From assembly GCA_028820845.1 (NCBI GenBank), contig JAPPII010000101.1, positions 27,591 through 91,590 on the forward strand: DNA of 64,000 nucleotides, read 5' to 3'. Below, in pieces: positions 45,484 to 55,111 of the stretch (its first letter is position 1; the number at the start of each line of letters is the position of its first letter). Source of the DNA: Candidatus Poribacteria bacterium. GTDB lineage: Bacteria; Poribacteria; WGA-4E; WGA-3G. The notes beneath the pieces are model-generated. The model was given only the letters and a program-made list of their open reading frames with translations, searched no databases and was not told where the DNA came from. The translations under genes were made by a program, and so were the position numbers.

Positions 45484-48400
45484 ATGTCTATCCCCAGGAT
45501 GTCCGTAAATAATCCCGTTTTAGCGAATCTTTTGATGGTTATAATTATCGCTTTCGGGTTGTACGCATGGATAAATTTACCGCGAGAACTCACACCCGAA
45601 GTCTCAGTACAGAGCGCAGTTGTAACAACGTTATATCCGGGAGCATCCCCTGAAGAAGTTGAAAAGCTTGTCACTGCTCCTATTGAGGATGCCATTGAAG
45701 GGAGCGTCAACAAAGTTAACCTATTGTTTTCGACCTCTTCAGAGGGGCGCTCCATTATCTTTGTCGATTTTGAGGAGATAAGGGATCGGGATTTCGACAA
45801 GGAACTTGAGATTCTCCGCACTGCTGTTGAACAGACAAATGGGCTGCCAGAGGAGATTTTAGATGACCCGAGGGTCGAAGAATTTGATACTTCATTTGGT
45901 TTTCCTGTGTTGACGATTGTTGTTGGTGGAAATATTTCGGAAACACAGATGCGGAAAATTGCCGAAAATCTCAAAGACGAAATCTTAGACATCAAAAATA
46001 TTGCTGCCGTCCGAATAGCAGGTCTCCGTGAGAGGGAAATATGGGTTGAGGTAAAGCCTGATCGCTTGAGAGCTTACCAATTGCCTATTGCAACCGTTAT
46101 CACTGCCCTGAGTACCAGCAACTTGAACCTCCCGGCAGGTACGATGGAACTCGGGGACACGGAATTCATGATCCGAACGATGGGAGAATTCACCGATTTG
46201 GAGACTATTGGCGAAACTCTCATCCCTATTCAACCCACAGGGTGGTCTCTCCGTCTGAAAGATGTCGCAACGATCTCTGACACCTATGAGGAAGTGCGGA
46301 CCCTATCGCGAATTGACAGACAACCCTCGATTAACCTAAGTGTGGAGAAAAAGACAGAAGGAAACACAATCGCATTAGTTGCTGAACTCCGCGAATTAGT
46401 CGAAAATCGGAGAAGGTATCTCCCCGAAGGTGCTGAATTGACGGTTGTTAACGACTATTCGGTTGTTCTCAAAGAAAGATTGGGGATTCTTGAAACAAAT
46501 GCACTTTTCGGTTTGGTGCTTGTCGTTTTGATGCTCCTCCTTTTTATCGGATGGCGGAATGCGCTATTTGCGGCACTGGGTATACCCGTTGCGTTCATGG
46601 CGACGTTTTGGTTTATGTCTGTAGGCGGCTATACACTCAGTGGTGTTTCCTTGTTTGGACTTATTTTAGTGGTAGGAATTGTTGTAGATGATGCTATTGT
46701 CGTCATAGAAAACATCTACCGATATATTGAAGCAGGGGAACCTCCGAGAGTTGCTGCGGTTCGCGGCGCAGAAGAAGTCGGCTGGCCCGTTATGGCGGCG
46801 AGTTTGACGACAATCTGCGCGTTTGGTCCATTGATGTTTATGTCCGGTGTTACTGGACAGTTTATGCGAATCGTGCCGATTATGGCGATTTTGGTGCTGA
46901 TAGCTTCTCTTTTTGAAGTCTTCGTCATTTTACCAGCTCACGTCTCCGAATGGGGAAAAGCCAAAATCCGAACAGGATACAGGGGTTCTGCCAGGCTCCA
47001 ACGCCAGTCTCACGGTGCCTTTACGCTAAGTACTCGCCTCATCGGTTTTTTTGCTTGGTTTGCCACATTTTTTGACTTTATTCGGAATCGATATGTTAGG
47101 ATATTGAAAATAACCATCCGACACCGATATGTCTTTGTGGGGAGTGTCCTCTTCATCGGATTGGTTGCATGCGTCGGGGCATTTTTGGTACTTGACAGGG
47201 AGCTCTTCCCCGGTGAAGACTTTCCACAATTTTATGTTAAAGCCGAGATGCCGCCATCCTACGGAATTCAGGAAACAACGGAAGTGATTGCCCAAATTGA
47301 AGAGATGGCTAAAGAACTTCCTGCGACTGAAGTCGCTGCGGTCGTCAGCAATGTCGGTTTACACACATTTATGTCGGGTTTGGTAAGAAGAAGTGTTACC
47401 TACGGTTCAAATCTCGGAGAGGTAATCATCGAGCTCACACCTAAAAAAGAACGCACGCGAGGTGTAGATGAGATCATCGCGGAGCTACGGACAAAAACCA
47501 CCACAATTAGTGGAATAGAGCGGCTGAATTTCGTTACACAGGAAGAGGGACCCCCACAAGGCGCGGACGTAAGAGCCAGGGTAAAAGGACCGAGATTTGA
47601 GAATCTGACTGAACTCGCTGACGTTCTTAAGACAGTCCTAACTCGGATAGAAGGTGTTTACGACATCCAAGATGACTTCAGCACCGGAAAGGCTGAATTG
47701 CGCATCTACTTGAATCAGGAGAAAGCATATCAATATGGATTAAGTACATTTCAGGTTGCCCAAACGGTTCGGACTGCTCTTGCGGGTGCTAAAGCCACAA
47801 CCTATCGTGAAGCGGACGAAGCAGTTGATGTCATCGTCAAATATAAGGAAGATACTCTTAAAAACCTTGCCGAACTTAACAATTTATTGATTGCAATCCC
47901 GACAGGTGCGATTGTTCCACTTAAAGACGTTGCGACCATCAGGGAGGAGAAGGGTTATGCAGATATCCATCGATTCGACGGGGAACGATCAATCTCGGTT
48001 TATGCCTCAGTAGATAGAGCAAAAACAACGCCAGTGAGGGTAAATCAGGCGTTAATTCGTACGTTCGCTAACGTAGAATCTCTGTATCCGGGATACCAAC
48101 TCGATTTTCGAGGGGTTTTTGATGAGATTACAGAATCCTTCTCCGAGTTGTGGAAATTGTTTATTGTTGGATTGTTGTTAATTTATATGGTATTAGGTGC
48201 GCAATTCAAATCGTTTAGTCAACCAATTATTATCCTCTTGGCTGTGCCATTCGGAATGATTGGAGCGATGATAGGAACCCTACTTTCTAATGCGACACTT
48301 AGCATCGTCGCTATGTTTGGTATTGTAGCACTTTCTGGGATTGTCGTGAACGATTCGATTGTGCTGATTGATTTCATTAACAAGCATCGGGAACGTGGTC

Positions 48401-48714
48401 ACAATAAATGGTATGCGATTCTAAAAGGAAGTAGCATCCGACTGCGTCCGATTATACTCACTTCATTGACGACAATTATTGGTCTTATTCCAATGGCAAT
48501 CGGTTTAGGGGGCAAATCGCCAATCTGGATGCCGATGGCGTATACGATCATTTTCGGACTCGCGTTTGCAACCTTGATGACGTTATTCGTAATGCCAGCG
48601 TTGTATGCCATCACAACAGATTTGCGAGCGTTCTTCTTGAGAAATCCAGAGGAACGCTTCCGTCCTGTTTCCGATGAAGAGCTGCTGGGTGCCGCAACCC
48701 CGGCTGATGATTAA
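45484..48714 (+). CDS. RND efflux permease, copy 2
   Basis: A 1076-residue paralogue of the gene at 42137, collinear over its full length with the same landmarks (GIVVDDAIVVIEN in helix 4, LSGIVVNDSIVLIDFIN, RLRPIILTSLTTI). Differences gather in the periplasmic domains, for example SGLVRRSVTYGSN against TGAMMEGVTYGSN. The two could form a mixed trimer as MdtB and MdtC do, or have different substrates. No clear ribosome-binding site precedes the ATG, so translation may be weak or coupled to copy 1. Confidence 0.9.
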   Translation: MSIPRMSVNNPVLANLLMVIIIAFGLYAWINLPRELTPEVSVQSAVVTTLYPGASPEEVEKLVTAPIEDAIEGSVNKVNLLFSTSSEGRSIIFVDFEEIRDRDFDKELEILRTAVEQTNGLPEEILDDPRVEEFDTSFGFPVLTIVVGGNISETQMRKIAENLKDEILDIKNIAAVRIAGLREREIWVEVKPDRLRAYQLPIATVITALSTSNLNLPAGTMELGDTEFMIRTMGEFTDLETIGETLIPIQPTGWSLRLKDVATISDTYEEVRTLSRIDRQPSINLSVEKKTEGNTIALVAELRELVENRRRYLPEGAELTVVNDYSVVLKERLGILETNALFGLVLVVLMLLLFIGWRNALFAALGIPVAFMATFWFMSVGGYTLSGVSLFGLILVVGIVVDDAIVVIENIYRYIEAGEPPRVAAVRGAEEVGWPVMAASLTTICAFGPLMFMSGVTGQFMRIVPIMAILVLIASLFEVFVILPAHVSEWGKAKIRTGYRGSARLQRQSHGAFTLSTRLIGFFAWFATFFDFIRNRYVRILKITIRHRYVFVGSVLFIGLVACVGAFLVLDRELFPGEDFPQFYVKAEMPPSYGIQETTEVIAQIEEMAKELPATEVAAVVSNVGLHTFMSGLVRRSVTYGSNLGEVIIELTPKKERTRGVDEIIAELRTKTTTISGIERLNFVTQEEGPPQGADVRARVKGPRFENLTELADVLKTVLTRIEGVYDIQDDFSTGKAELRIYLNQEKAYQYGLSTFQVAQTVRTALAGAKATTYREADEAVDVIVKYKEDTLKNLAELNNLLIAIPTGAIVPLKDVATIREEKGYADIHRFDGERSISVYASVDRAKTTPVRVNQALIRTFANVESLYPGYQLDFRGVFDEITESFSELWKLFIVGLLLIYMVLGAQFKSFSQPIIILLAVPFGMIGAMIGTLLSNATLSIVAMFGIVALSGIVVNDSIVLIDFINKHRERGHNKWYAILKGSSIRLRPIILTSLTTIIGLIPMAIGLGGKSPIWMPMAYTIIFGLAFATLMTLFVMPALYAITTDLRAFFLRNPEERFRPVSDEELLGAATPADD

Positions 48715-48788
48715 CCAGAGGTATAGGGCATATCTCCAAATTCTGCCCTGTTTCGCTTTCACATATTATAGAAGGATGAGAACTTAAT

Positions 48789-49748
48789 ATGAAAATTACC
48801 TTTATTGGTGTTGGCGGCATCACCAGAAGTTACCGCCAAAGCCTCAAACAACTCGAACGTCCCATTGCAGCAGTCTGCGATATAAATGCTGAACGTGCCA
48901 CAGCCATCGCTGCTGAAGAAAATGCAACACCGTACACTGACCACGGTGAGATGCTACAAAAAGAGAAACCCGATGTTGTATTTATCTGTATTCCACCGGG
49001 TGCGCATACGACACAGGTTGTCGATGCAGCAGCATCCGACGCAGCACTCTTCGTCGCCAAACCCGTTGCGCAGGATTTAGAAACCGCACAACGCACTCGC
49101 GACGCAATTGATACGGCTGGTGTCCTCAGTCAAGTCGGCTATATGGCGCGATACAGCGACATTACAGCAAGAGCGAAGGAGTTAGTCGGAGATCAGAAAC
49201 TTGCTATGGGGATTGGACGGTTTCTCACGCGGATGGGTGCTAATCATCCATGGTGGGGGAAATACGACGTGTCCCGCGGACAAATGGTGGAACAGACGAC
49301 TCACGTCTTTGACCTCATCCGTTATTTTCTCGGTGATGTGACGAGTGTTCAGGCTTACGGTATCAAAGGCGTTTCCGAAGGTATCGCAGACTTCGAGGAG
49401 TGTACCGTTTGCAACATGCAGTTTCAGAGCGGAGCAGTAGGGAGTATCACCAGTACGTGTGTTGCCCGTGCACACGACAACTTCGCAACCGAATTGGTAG
49501 GTGATGCCATCTATCTCAAACTCACACACGATCTCGGATTACGGGGTCAGATTGGTGATGAAACGATTAACTACACCGGCACTGAGGCGGGGTACTTCCG
49601 ACAGGTTGAACAGTTCATCAATGCGGTTGAAGCGAACGATCAAGAATTGGTGCTTTCGTCCTACGCCGATGCCGTCAAATCGCTTGCTGTCACACTCGCT
49701 GCAAATCGTTCATTGGAGACAGGACAAGTTGAACAAGTGGTAGTATAG
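48789..49748 (+). CDS. Gfo/Idh/MocA family oxidoreductase
   Basis: A 319-residue NAD(P)-dependent dehydrogenase-like protein. It opens MKITFIGVGGITRSYRQSL (Rossmann fold), with KPDVVFICIPPGAHT and VAKPVAQDLE as the active-site EKP region (here VAKP), followed by YMARYSD and the domain-2 pattern DVSRGQMVEQTTHVFDLIRY, which carries the usual catalytic His in GG..EQxxHxxD. The substrate is probably a sugar, inositol or sugar acid. GAAGGATGAG precedes the ATG. It stands between the RND pair and a convergent gene. Confidence 0.9.
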   Translation: MKITFIGVGGITRSYRQSLKQLERPIAAVCDINAERATAIAAEENATPYTDHGEMLQKEKPDVVFICIPPGAHTTQVVDAAASDAALFVAKPVAQDLETAQRTRDAIDTAGVLSQVGYMARYSDITARAKELVGDQKLAMGIGRFLTRMGANHPWWGKYDVSRGQMVEQTTHVFDLIRYFLGDVTSVQAYGIKGVSEGIADFEECTVCNMQFQSGAVGSITSTCVARAHDNFATELVGDAIYLKLTHDLGLRGQIGDETINYTGTEAGYFRQVEQFINAVEANDQELVLSSYADAVKSLAVTLAANRSLETGQVEQVVV

Positions 49749-49828
49749 CCAAGGAATGAAAAAATAAAACGGGCGAATATGTTTGACAATATAAATGTTA
49801 GGATTTCCCAATCTCAGAACATATGAAA

Positions 49829-50350
49829 TTACCGTTTGCTGGATTTCCTCAAAGCTTGTGCTAAATTGCCTTCATGGCCGCATCGCGCAGTATTAATCGG
49901 AAATTGCTCGCCTCGGAACCTGATTCTGGAAGTTCTGAGGCGATTTCGCTGACTTCTGTGTATACTACCTCCGTGAACTAAGATAAGAGTAAGGTTCATA
50001 TCAACATTACTTGGCGTGTGGTTATCAACGATGCGCGCGCCTTCCTGCAGCTGTGCGATTGCTTCTGACACATCAACATCGCCTCTCTTAAGTTCCATTG
50101 GAACCCCGACGAGGCAGTTTTGGGCAGCGTCAATGTAGAAAAGAACAAAATCACATTGGTTGGTATCCGCTCTGCCTGTTGGAAAAGCAAGGTCTACATC
50201 CAATACAACGCGTTCAGACGGTATGCTTGCCATAGAGACGCGGCATCCTTCTTTGGTATAGGATGTTGCTCTTCTGTTCCCTATCCATTGACGAATCTCC
50301 TCGAGGGTTTCATACAGGTTCACGTCCGCTTTCACCTTTCTTTTTTTCAA
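49829..50350 (-). CDS. Small nuclease-like partner of the AAA ATPase
   Basis: A 173-residue protein with a possible PD-(D/E)XK core: CDFVLFYID (Asp67), then VPMELKRGDVDVSEAIAQLQ (Glu86, Lys88). The D...ExK spacing and the following helix fit a restriction-endonuclease-like fold. It starts 41 bases inside the end of the AAA gene, so the two are translationally coupled. A nuclease driven or held by the ATPase is the obvious model, as in other two-gene ATPase-nuclease defence systems, but I know no described system with this exact pair. Confidence 0.6.
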   Translation of the reverse strand: MKKRKVKADVNLYETLEEIRQWIGNRRATSYTKEGCRVSMASIPSERVVLDVDLAFPTGRADTNQCDFVLFYIDAAQNCLVGVPMELKRGDVDVSEAIAQLQEGARIVDNHTPSNVDMNLTLILVHGGSIHRSQRNRLRTSRIRFRGEQFPINTARCGHEGNLAQALRKSSKR

Positions 50351-51782
50351 GTCTCTGTTGGAGATTCACTGATCGGTTATAGAGTCCTTCAGCAACATCC
50401 TCATAATCTTCTGGGGATATGCCTTCTCGGGGATGAAACGGAATTTCCCGCACAGGTTTGTCCTTTTGGAAATGCCATACACCAACTTCGTTCGGTAGGA
50501 GCCAACTTGCAGGTTCGTCGGTTTCGTCTTCTAATAGTCCTTCAAGCGTCAGATTGCTTATTTCCTGAAGTAGCCAGTCGCTGTATGTTGTTATAATCAC
50601 TCTTACCCCTGCCCTAACCAAGCGAGCGAGGATAACTGCTATATCTGCTTGCGCACCAGGGTGCAAGTGTGCTTCGGGTTCTTCAATAATGAGTGTGTCG
50701 CCAGGACGGACAAGACCTCTGAGAAACAAAACCAAGGGAGCAAGTTCAGATACCATTGATGAGGTTTGGCTTAAACGTATATCCTCTTCTACACCTTGTG
50801 GTTGGTAGCGAAAGTCTGGATATCCGATTAATGAAGGTTCCACACGTATTTGCCCCCCAAGGACATCGGATTCAAGGGTCATTGCCAGGTGTTTCATTTC
50901 ATCATTAGGAATTTTGCCTTCTTCGTAAAGGATAATCCTTTCCATAAAATCTGCTATCACTCCTGACATAGTGGGAACTTCGGGGAAACGTTCCAAACCT
51001 ACTCGGGTCGTACGTTTCACAAGCGAACTTGCGATAATACGATGACTTTGCATTATTCCGCTCCGAGCAGCAGGCATATAGTACCTATTTCTTTTTTTAG
51101 GCCCACTAATACTTATGCTGGCCCTGTTGTCATCAACAAGAAGTTCTGCGGAAACCAAACATTCTATAGGAAGAAGTACTAGGTCATCCTCAGTTGAAAT
51201 ATTCAGAACAGTAGAACTATCTAAGTTAACTTCTGATTCAGAAACATTCATCTTGAAGTTCCAATATTCTTGTCCTCCTTCAATAACCTTCAGCAAAGTT
51301 GTCATTTCACTATGCTTTACTTCAGTCATACGGATCAGTTCTGGAATGGAATTAAGATCAAAACAATTTTTGAGTTCATCTTGCAATGTTTCTGTAAAAA
51401 AATCTGTCTCTTTGATTATAGAGCCTAATTTTTGTCGCATTTCCTTGGACAAATCCGACAATTTAAAAGGTCTGCCCCACATTCCTAATTTATTGACTAT
51501 ATCCTGAATTTCCGTTCTTGGCATAGTGTGATCAGTTAAAAGTTGACGTACTATACTTAGAACTTCTCCTTGCTCAAAAGGAGAAAGAAGGCCTGAGCCA
51601 GATAAACCGTTAAAAGTGCCATGCAACGCATACACCAACGTAGCAAAATAGGTTTTTCCTGTATTACTTGGACCGACAAACACTGTCAGCGGACGCAAAT
51701 CAATATTTGCTTCAGCGATGGGGCCGAAGTTCTCAACAGCAATTTCAACATTCGGATGCTGCGTGCCTTTGGTTTCGCTCAT
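50310..51782 (-). CDS. AAA-family ATPase (AAA15/OLD-like)
   Basis: A 490-residue ATPase of the RecF/OLD/AAA15 type. Walker A is GPSNTGKT (37-44), right after VENFGPIAEANIDLRPLTVF, the usual opening of the group. Walker B with the ABC-like signature context is DTLIIEEPEAHLHP (Glu367-Glu368), and IITTYSDWLLQEI is the sensor strand. No TOPRIM or HNH domain is attached, so the nuclease function probably comes from the small gene downstream. Such proteins occur in phage defence (PARIS, Septu, Gabija-like), which is inference here. Confidence 0.82.
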   Translation of the reverse strand: MSETKGTQHPNVEIAVENFGPIAEANIDLRPLTVFVGPSNTGKTYFATLVYALHGTFNGLSGSGLLSPFEQGEVLSIVRQLLTDHTMPRTEIQDIVNKLGMWGRPFKLSDLSKEMRQKLGSIIKETDFFTETLQDELKNCFDLNSIPELIRMTEVKHSEMTTLLKVIEGGQEYWNFKMNVSESEVNLDSSTVLNISTEDDLVLLPIECLVSAELLVDDNRASISISGPKKRNRYYMPAARSGIMQSHRIIASSLVKRTTRVGLERFPEVPTMSGVIADFMERIILYEEGKIPNDEMKHLAMTLESDVLGGQIRVEPSLIGYPDFRYQPQGVEEDIRLSQTSSMVSELAPLVLFLRGLVRPGDTLIIEEPEAHLHPGAQADIAVILARLVRAGVRVIITTYSDWLLQEISNLTLEGLLEDETDEPASWLLPNEVGVWHFQKDKPVREIPFHPREGISPEDYEDVAEGLYNRSVNLQQRLEKKKGESGREPV

Positions 51783-51835
51783 TATGATTTCTCCTCATCT
51801 GATTTGCGTCCACAGATGTGCTTACGAAATATACC

Positions 51836-53206
51836 TTAGAAAAACGTCAAATACGGCTTATCATTTATCTCTCGCCATAGCAGCACTGCGAGTTCACGCG
51901 CGTGGTAATCGCCCCACATCGAAGCCTCTCCACACGGAATCTTCCGACCTTCCGGCACATAGTCCCAGCCGTTCGGACGGTGGTACACCGAATGTAACAA
52001 CAATCCCTGATGTGTATCAGATTCAGACAGATATGGTTCAGCGAAGAGCGTTTGGGCGACCGTTAGACCGGCTTGATAGTAGGCGTTTCCTGCGTCTGGT
52101 TCACCGTGTTTTTTGAGGTAATTGCCGAGTCGGATTAACCCTTGTGCCGCGATGGCTGCGGCGGAACTATCCACGGGTTCAAGATCATTGTACGGATTCG
52201 CAGGCACAGCCAAATAATCACCAAGTCCCGATAAACCCGGGGCACCCGTATCCCAATACGGAATCCCATCTTGAGCAGTGTTTTCAATATAGAAATCTGC
52301 AGTGGCTTCTGCAGCCTTGCGCATGTGTGCTGTTGCCAGCGCGTATCCCCCGTAGGGTTCGAGTTCGTCTTCAGAGAGTGTGTCAAAGAATTCGAGTTGC
52401 TCAGCATAACCTGTAATAATCCATGCCAACCCGCGTGTCCATGTCGTAAAGGGTGAATATCCCTGCTGCGTACTCGGACAGCGATAGTTTCCGTCGTTGG
52501 TGTTGAAGATAGATTCATGCACAACCCGTCCACGTAAATCAAACGCATCACGTCCTTCGCCATAGTAGACATTATAGGCTGCCGTTGTCTGGGAGTGCTG
52601 GAGGAGACGTTCCATCAGGCTAATAGCGACATCGCCTTCACCCATGAGTACCGCGCCAAGCGTATGTCCGAGTGCTAAAGCACGCAGGGAACGGATTGTG
52701 TCCGAAAAGAGCGAATGCGGTCCGTTGAAAGAAGCGATATACCCGCTCCCATCTTTTATCTGGGTCCAGCGACTCGCTTGCACAGCGGCGGAGGCTTTTA
52801 ATGCAAGTTCGTAAAAATCCATCTCGCTATCGTTCCACGGAATCACACCCTCTCGCATCAGTCGGCGGAGGTTTCCGTAAGTCGAGACGTTGTTGAACCC
52901 ATGGTCATGCACACCGATATGTGTGACGTGCGGTGCCATCTTTTCAATCGTATTCCGTCTGCCGATTTCAAGGAACTGCTCATCACCGGTGGCATCGAAT
53001 TGGAGGATAGCGGAACCGAATTGGAAACCCTGTGTCCACTCCGTCCAACCGCGTGTTGTATAGATGCCAGCAACGGTGAAGACCGGTGTGCCTTTTTCAG
53101 AGGGCCACGTGTCCTCAATGGCTAAAATCTTTTGACCTGAGCATTCAAAAAGTTTCTCAATTTGAGGTTTCAGGTCGGTGATGTGCAATGAATCATTTAT
53201 CTGCAT
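51836..53206 (-). CDS. GH88-type unsaturated glucuronyl hydrolase
   Basis: A 456-residue alpha6/alpha6-barrel enzyme. HDHGFNN, GIPYWDTGAPG, VDSSAAAIAAQGL and CGEASMWGDYHARELAVLLW are all GH88 marks; the Asp in the DSSA segment and the earlier DHG Asp are the likely catalytic pair. GH88 enzymes remove unsaturated uronic acids from oligosaccharides left by lyases, such as chondroitin, hyaluronan or pectin fragments. With the sulfatase at the window's end it fits the breakdown of sulfated host glycans. No signal peptide is seen, so it acts on imported oligosaccharides in the cytoplasm. Confidence 0.85.
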   Translation of the reverse strand: MQINDSLHITDLKPQIEKLFECSGQKILAIEDTWPSEKGTPVFTVAGIYTTRGWTEWTQGFQFGSAILQFDATGDEQFLEIGRRNTIEKMAPHVTHIGVHDHGFNNVSTYGNLRRLMREGVIPWNDSEMDFYELALKASAAVQASRWTQIKDGSGYIASFNGPHSLFSDTIRSLRALALGHTLGAVLMGEGDVAISLMERLLQHSQTTAAYNVYYGEGRDAFDLRGRVVHESIFNTNDGNYRCPSTQQGYSPFTTWTRGLAWIITGYAEQLEFFDTLSEDELEPYGGYALATAHMRKAAEATADFYIENTAQDGIPYWDTGAPGLSGLGDYLAVPANPYNDLEPVDSSAAAIAAQGLIRLGNYLKKHGEPDAGNAYYQAGLTVAQTLFAEPYLSESDTHQGLLLHSVYHRPNGWDYVPEGRKIPCGEASMWGDYHARELAVLLWREINDKPYLTFF

Positions 53207-53242
53207 TTTACTGTAGTTGCTCCTCTGTATACTAAAACTGGG

Positions 53243-53749
53243 TTACGGTGCGCCTTCAGGATCAGTATCTTTATACCGTTCACATATCACTTCGATGAGG
53301 TTGGTTGTCGATTTGCCCGGAACGTTCAAGCCGACGATCACTTTACCACCGTTTGCTTCAACGACATCTTTTTCTATGAGTTCCTCCAGTTTATAGTCGC
53401 CGCCTTTAACGTGGATATCCGGCTTAAGTTCGGAAAGCAAATCAATGGGTGTTAATTCTGGAAAGATAACGACGTAACTGACGCACTCCAATCCGGCGAG
53501 CATCTCTGCGCGTTCCGCTTCAGGAACCAGGGGCCGATTTTCACCTTTGAGCTGCCGCACCGAGGTATCACTATTAACTGCCACGACGAGTAGATCGCCG
53601 AGTTGACGTGCTGCTTGTAGGTACCGGAGATGTCCTAAGTGCAGAACATCAAAACAACCGTTAGTCGTAACAACGACAGCCCCATCTGTTTTCGCTTCTT
53701 GAAGAATAGATTCAAGTTGACTGCGATCGTGGATCTTTTGGCTTGACAT
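53243..53749 (-). CDS. rfaE2: RfaE2-like nucleotidyltransferase
   Basis: A 168-residue protein matching the adenylyltransferase half of HldE. The nucleotide motif is TNGCFDVLHLGHLRYLQ (HxGH), followed by VAVNSDTSVRQLKGENRP, which is diagnostic of the family, and VKGGDYKLEEL near the C-terminus. It transfers AMP to D-glycero-beta-D-manno-heptose 1-phosphate on the way to ADP-heptose for lipopolysaccharide or surface glycans. The kinase half is separate or absent. It may use another sugar or glycerol phosphate. It ends 36 bases before the GH88 gene. Confidence 0.87.
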   Translation of the reverse strand: MSSQKIHDRSQLESILQEAKTDGAVVVTTNGCFDVLHLGHLRYLQAARQLGDLLVVAVNSDTSVRQLKGENRPLVPEAERAEMLAGLECVSYVVIFPELTPIDLLSELKPDIHVKGGDYKLEELIEKDVVEANGGKVIVGLNVPGKSTTNLIEVICERYKDTDPEGAP

Positions 53750-53846
53750 TTGTTCCCTGGATAATGCCGTTTTGTGTTTTCTAATCGTGGATTTTAAAAC
53801 GTTAATAGTGTAGCATGCTTTCGACCGTTTGGCAAGTTTTTCCGTA

Positions 53847-53875
53847 TTGCACGATTGCTGACTTTTTGCTATAAT
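53847..53875 (+). promoter_or_regulatory. Promoter for the EF-Tu-like gene
   Basis: TTGCAC (53847-53852) and TATAAT (53870-53875), 17 bases apart, 47 bases before the ATG. The -10 box is perfect and the -35 box partial. Confidence 0.65.
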
Positions 53876-53922
53876 GACACAGGTTTCGTAGGCGAAATAT
53901 TATTTCCGTTAGGAGAGAAGAG

Positions 53923-55083
53923 ATGATAGAAAAAAAAGAATATACACATAATAGACTACCTATCTGTACCCTCGGTGCAGATGGACACGGTAAAACAACG
54001 TTAACCGCGGCGATGGCGGAGGTCATCTCAAGAATCGGCGCAATTCATACGGACGGAGACACCGATTTTGAAGCACAATCCCCGATTCATCATCCCATTC
54101 GAGAAGGCGTTGGTATTACCTACCGTACGATTGCCTATGAAACCAGTGGCAAATTTTATACCCAAATCGACTGCGAGATGTCCTCAGATATCGTTAAAAT
54201 GTTGATTAGTGGTTCACCGAGAATTCAGGGCGCGATTTGGGTGGTGAATGCTGTCGAGGGTGTTACAGCGGACTCCGATGCACATCTCCGACTCGCTAAT
54301 CAGCTGCCTCTTCCAAAGGTATTGCCCTTTCTTAATACAGGGGGTGTTCCAGAAGATGATGAAATCGTAGACATCTGCAAACAAGAAATGCACGAACTCC
54401 TGAACGCGTATGGAGATGGAAAAAGTACGACACCAATAATCGTCGGTGACGCGCAAAAGGCGTTAGACTACAAAGGGAACCGGATTACCTCTTCCCAATG
54501 GCAGCCGATTGTTGATTTGATTGTCGCGATGAACAGTGTAATGCCTGCACCCGTGAATATCCAACGCTTGCCCCTCATTATGCCAATTTATGAAATTACT
54601 GACGAAACGAAAGAGAGCGTGTCCGTGCGTGGTGAAATTATACAGGGACAACTCGCTGTTGGACAGGCAGTAGATATTGTCGGTAAGGGGGACAGGATCA
54701 AAACACGGGTTGTCGGTATAAAGGAGCGTGAAGTATCTGTCGAATCTGAACCAGATTGGCTGTCTGTCGGACAAGTACTTTGTACACCGAAGACTGTCAA
54801 GTCACATGCTGAGTTTACTGCCCTTATCTATCTCTTGACGTTTGAAGAGAGCGGCACACATATCCCGCTTATTGAAAATGATAGACCCGATATCTACCTA
54901 TGGGGTGTTGATATGCCAGCACACCTACACCTTCCACCCGAACTTGCCCTTGTTACATCCGGGACTTATGCCCATGTCACGCTTGTGCTTGACCTTCCGT
55001 TGGTAATGGAGATCGGCACTCGGTTTGAAGTAAAGAAGATGGGTGTACGGATCGGGTTTGGTGTTGTGACAAGCGTAACCTAA
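53923..55083 (+). CDS. Degenerate EF-Tu paralogue
   Basis: A 386-residue protein that aligns with EF-Tu over its whole length, including domain 2 (MPIYEITDETKESVSVRG) and domain 3 (FTALIYLLTFEESGTHIPL and the GVVTSV end). The P-loop is kept as GADGHGKT at 18-25, the same positions as GHVDHGKT in E. coli. Other GTPase motifs are lost: DCPGH reads DCEMS (83-87), removing the catalytic His and the DxxG Gly; NKxD reads NTGG (138-141); and SAL reads DAQ. It therefore cannot be a normal GTPase or elongation factor. AGGAGAG precedes the ATG. It stands alone with its own promoter. A role as a decoy, tRNA binder or regulator is inference. Confidence 0.82.
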   Translation: MIEKKEYTHNRLPICTLGADGHGKTTLTAAMAEVISRIGAIHTDGDTDFEAQSPIHHPIREGVGITYRTIAYETSGKFYTQIDCEMSSDIVKMLISGSPRIQGAIWVVNAVEGVTADSDAHLRLANQLPLPKVLPFLNTGGVPEDDEIVDICKQEMHELLNAYGDGKSTTPIIVGDAQKALDYKGNRITSSQWQPIVDLIVAMNSVMPAPVNIQRLPLIMPIYEITDETKESVSVRGEIIQGQLAVGQAVDIVGKGDRIKTRVVGIKEREVSVESEPDWLSVGQVLCTPKTVKSHAEFTALIYLLTFEESGTHIPLIENDRPDIYLWGVDMPAHLHLPPELALVTSGTYAHVTLVLDLPLVMEIGTRFEVKKMGVRIGFGVVTSVT

Positions 55084-55111
55084 TTTTTTCTGCCGGTTTA
55101 TGTAGCAGATT

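Noticed and set aside
49830-50596. Plus-strand frame of 158 codons opposite the ATPase and its partner
   Set aside because: It has no recognisable features and lies opposite two coupled, motif-bearing genes.
53923-55083. Housekeeping elongation factor Tu
   Set aside because: The DxxG, NKxD and SAL motifs and the catalytic His are missing, so it cannot do the normal job.
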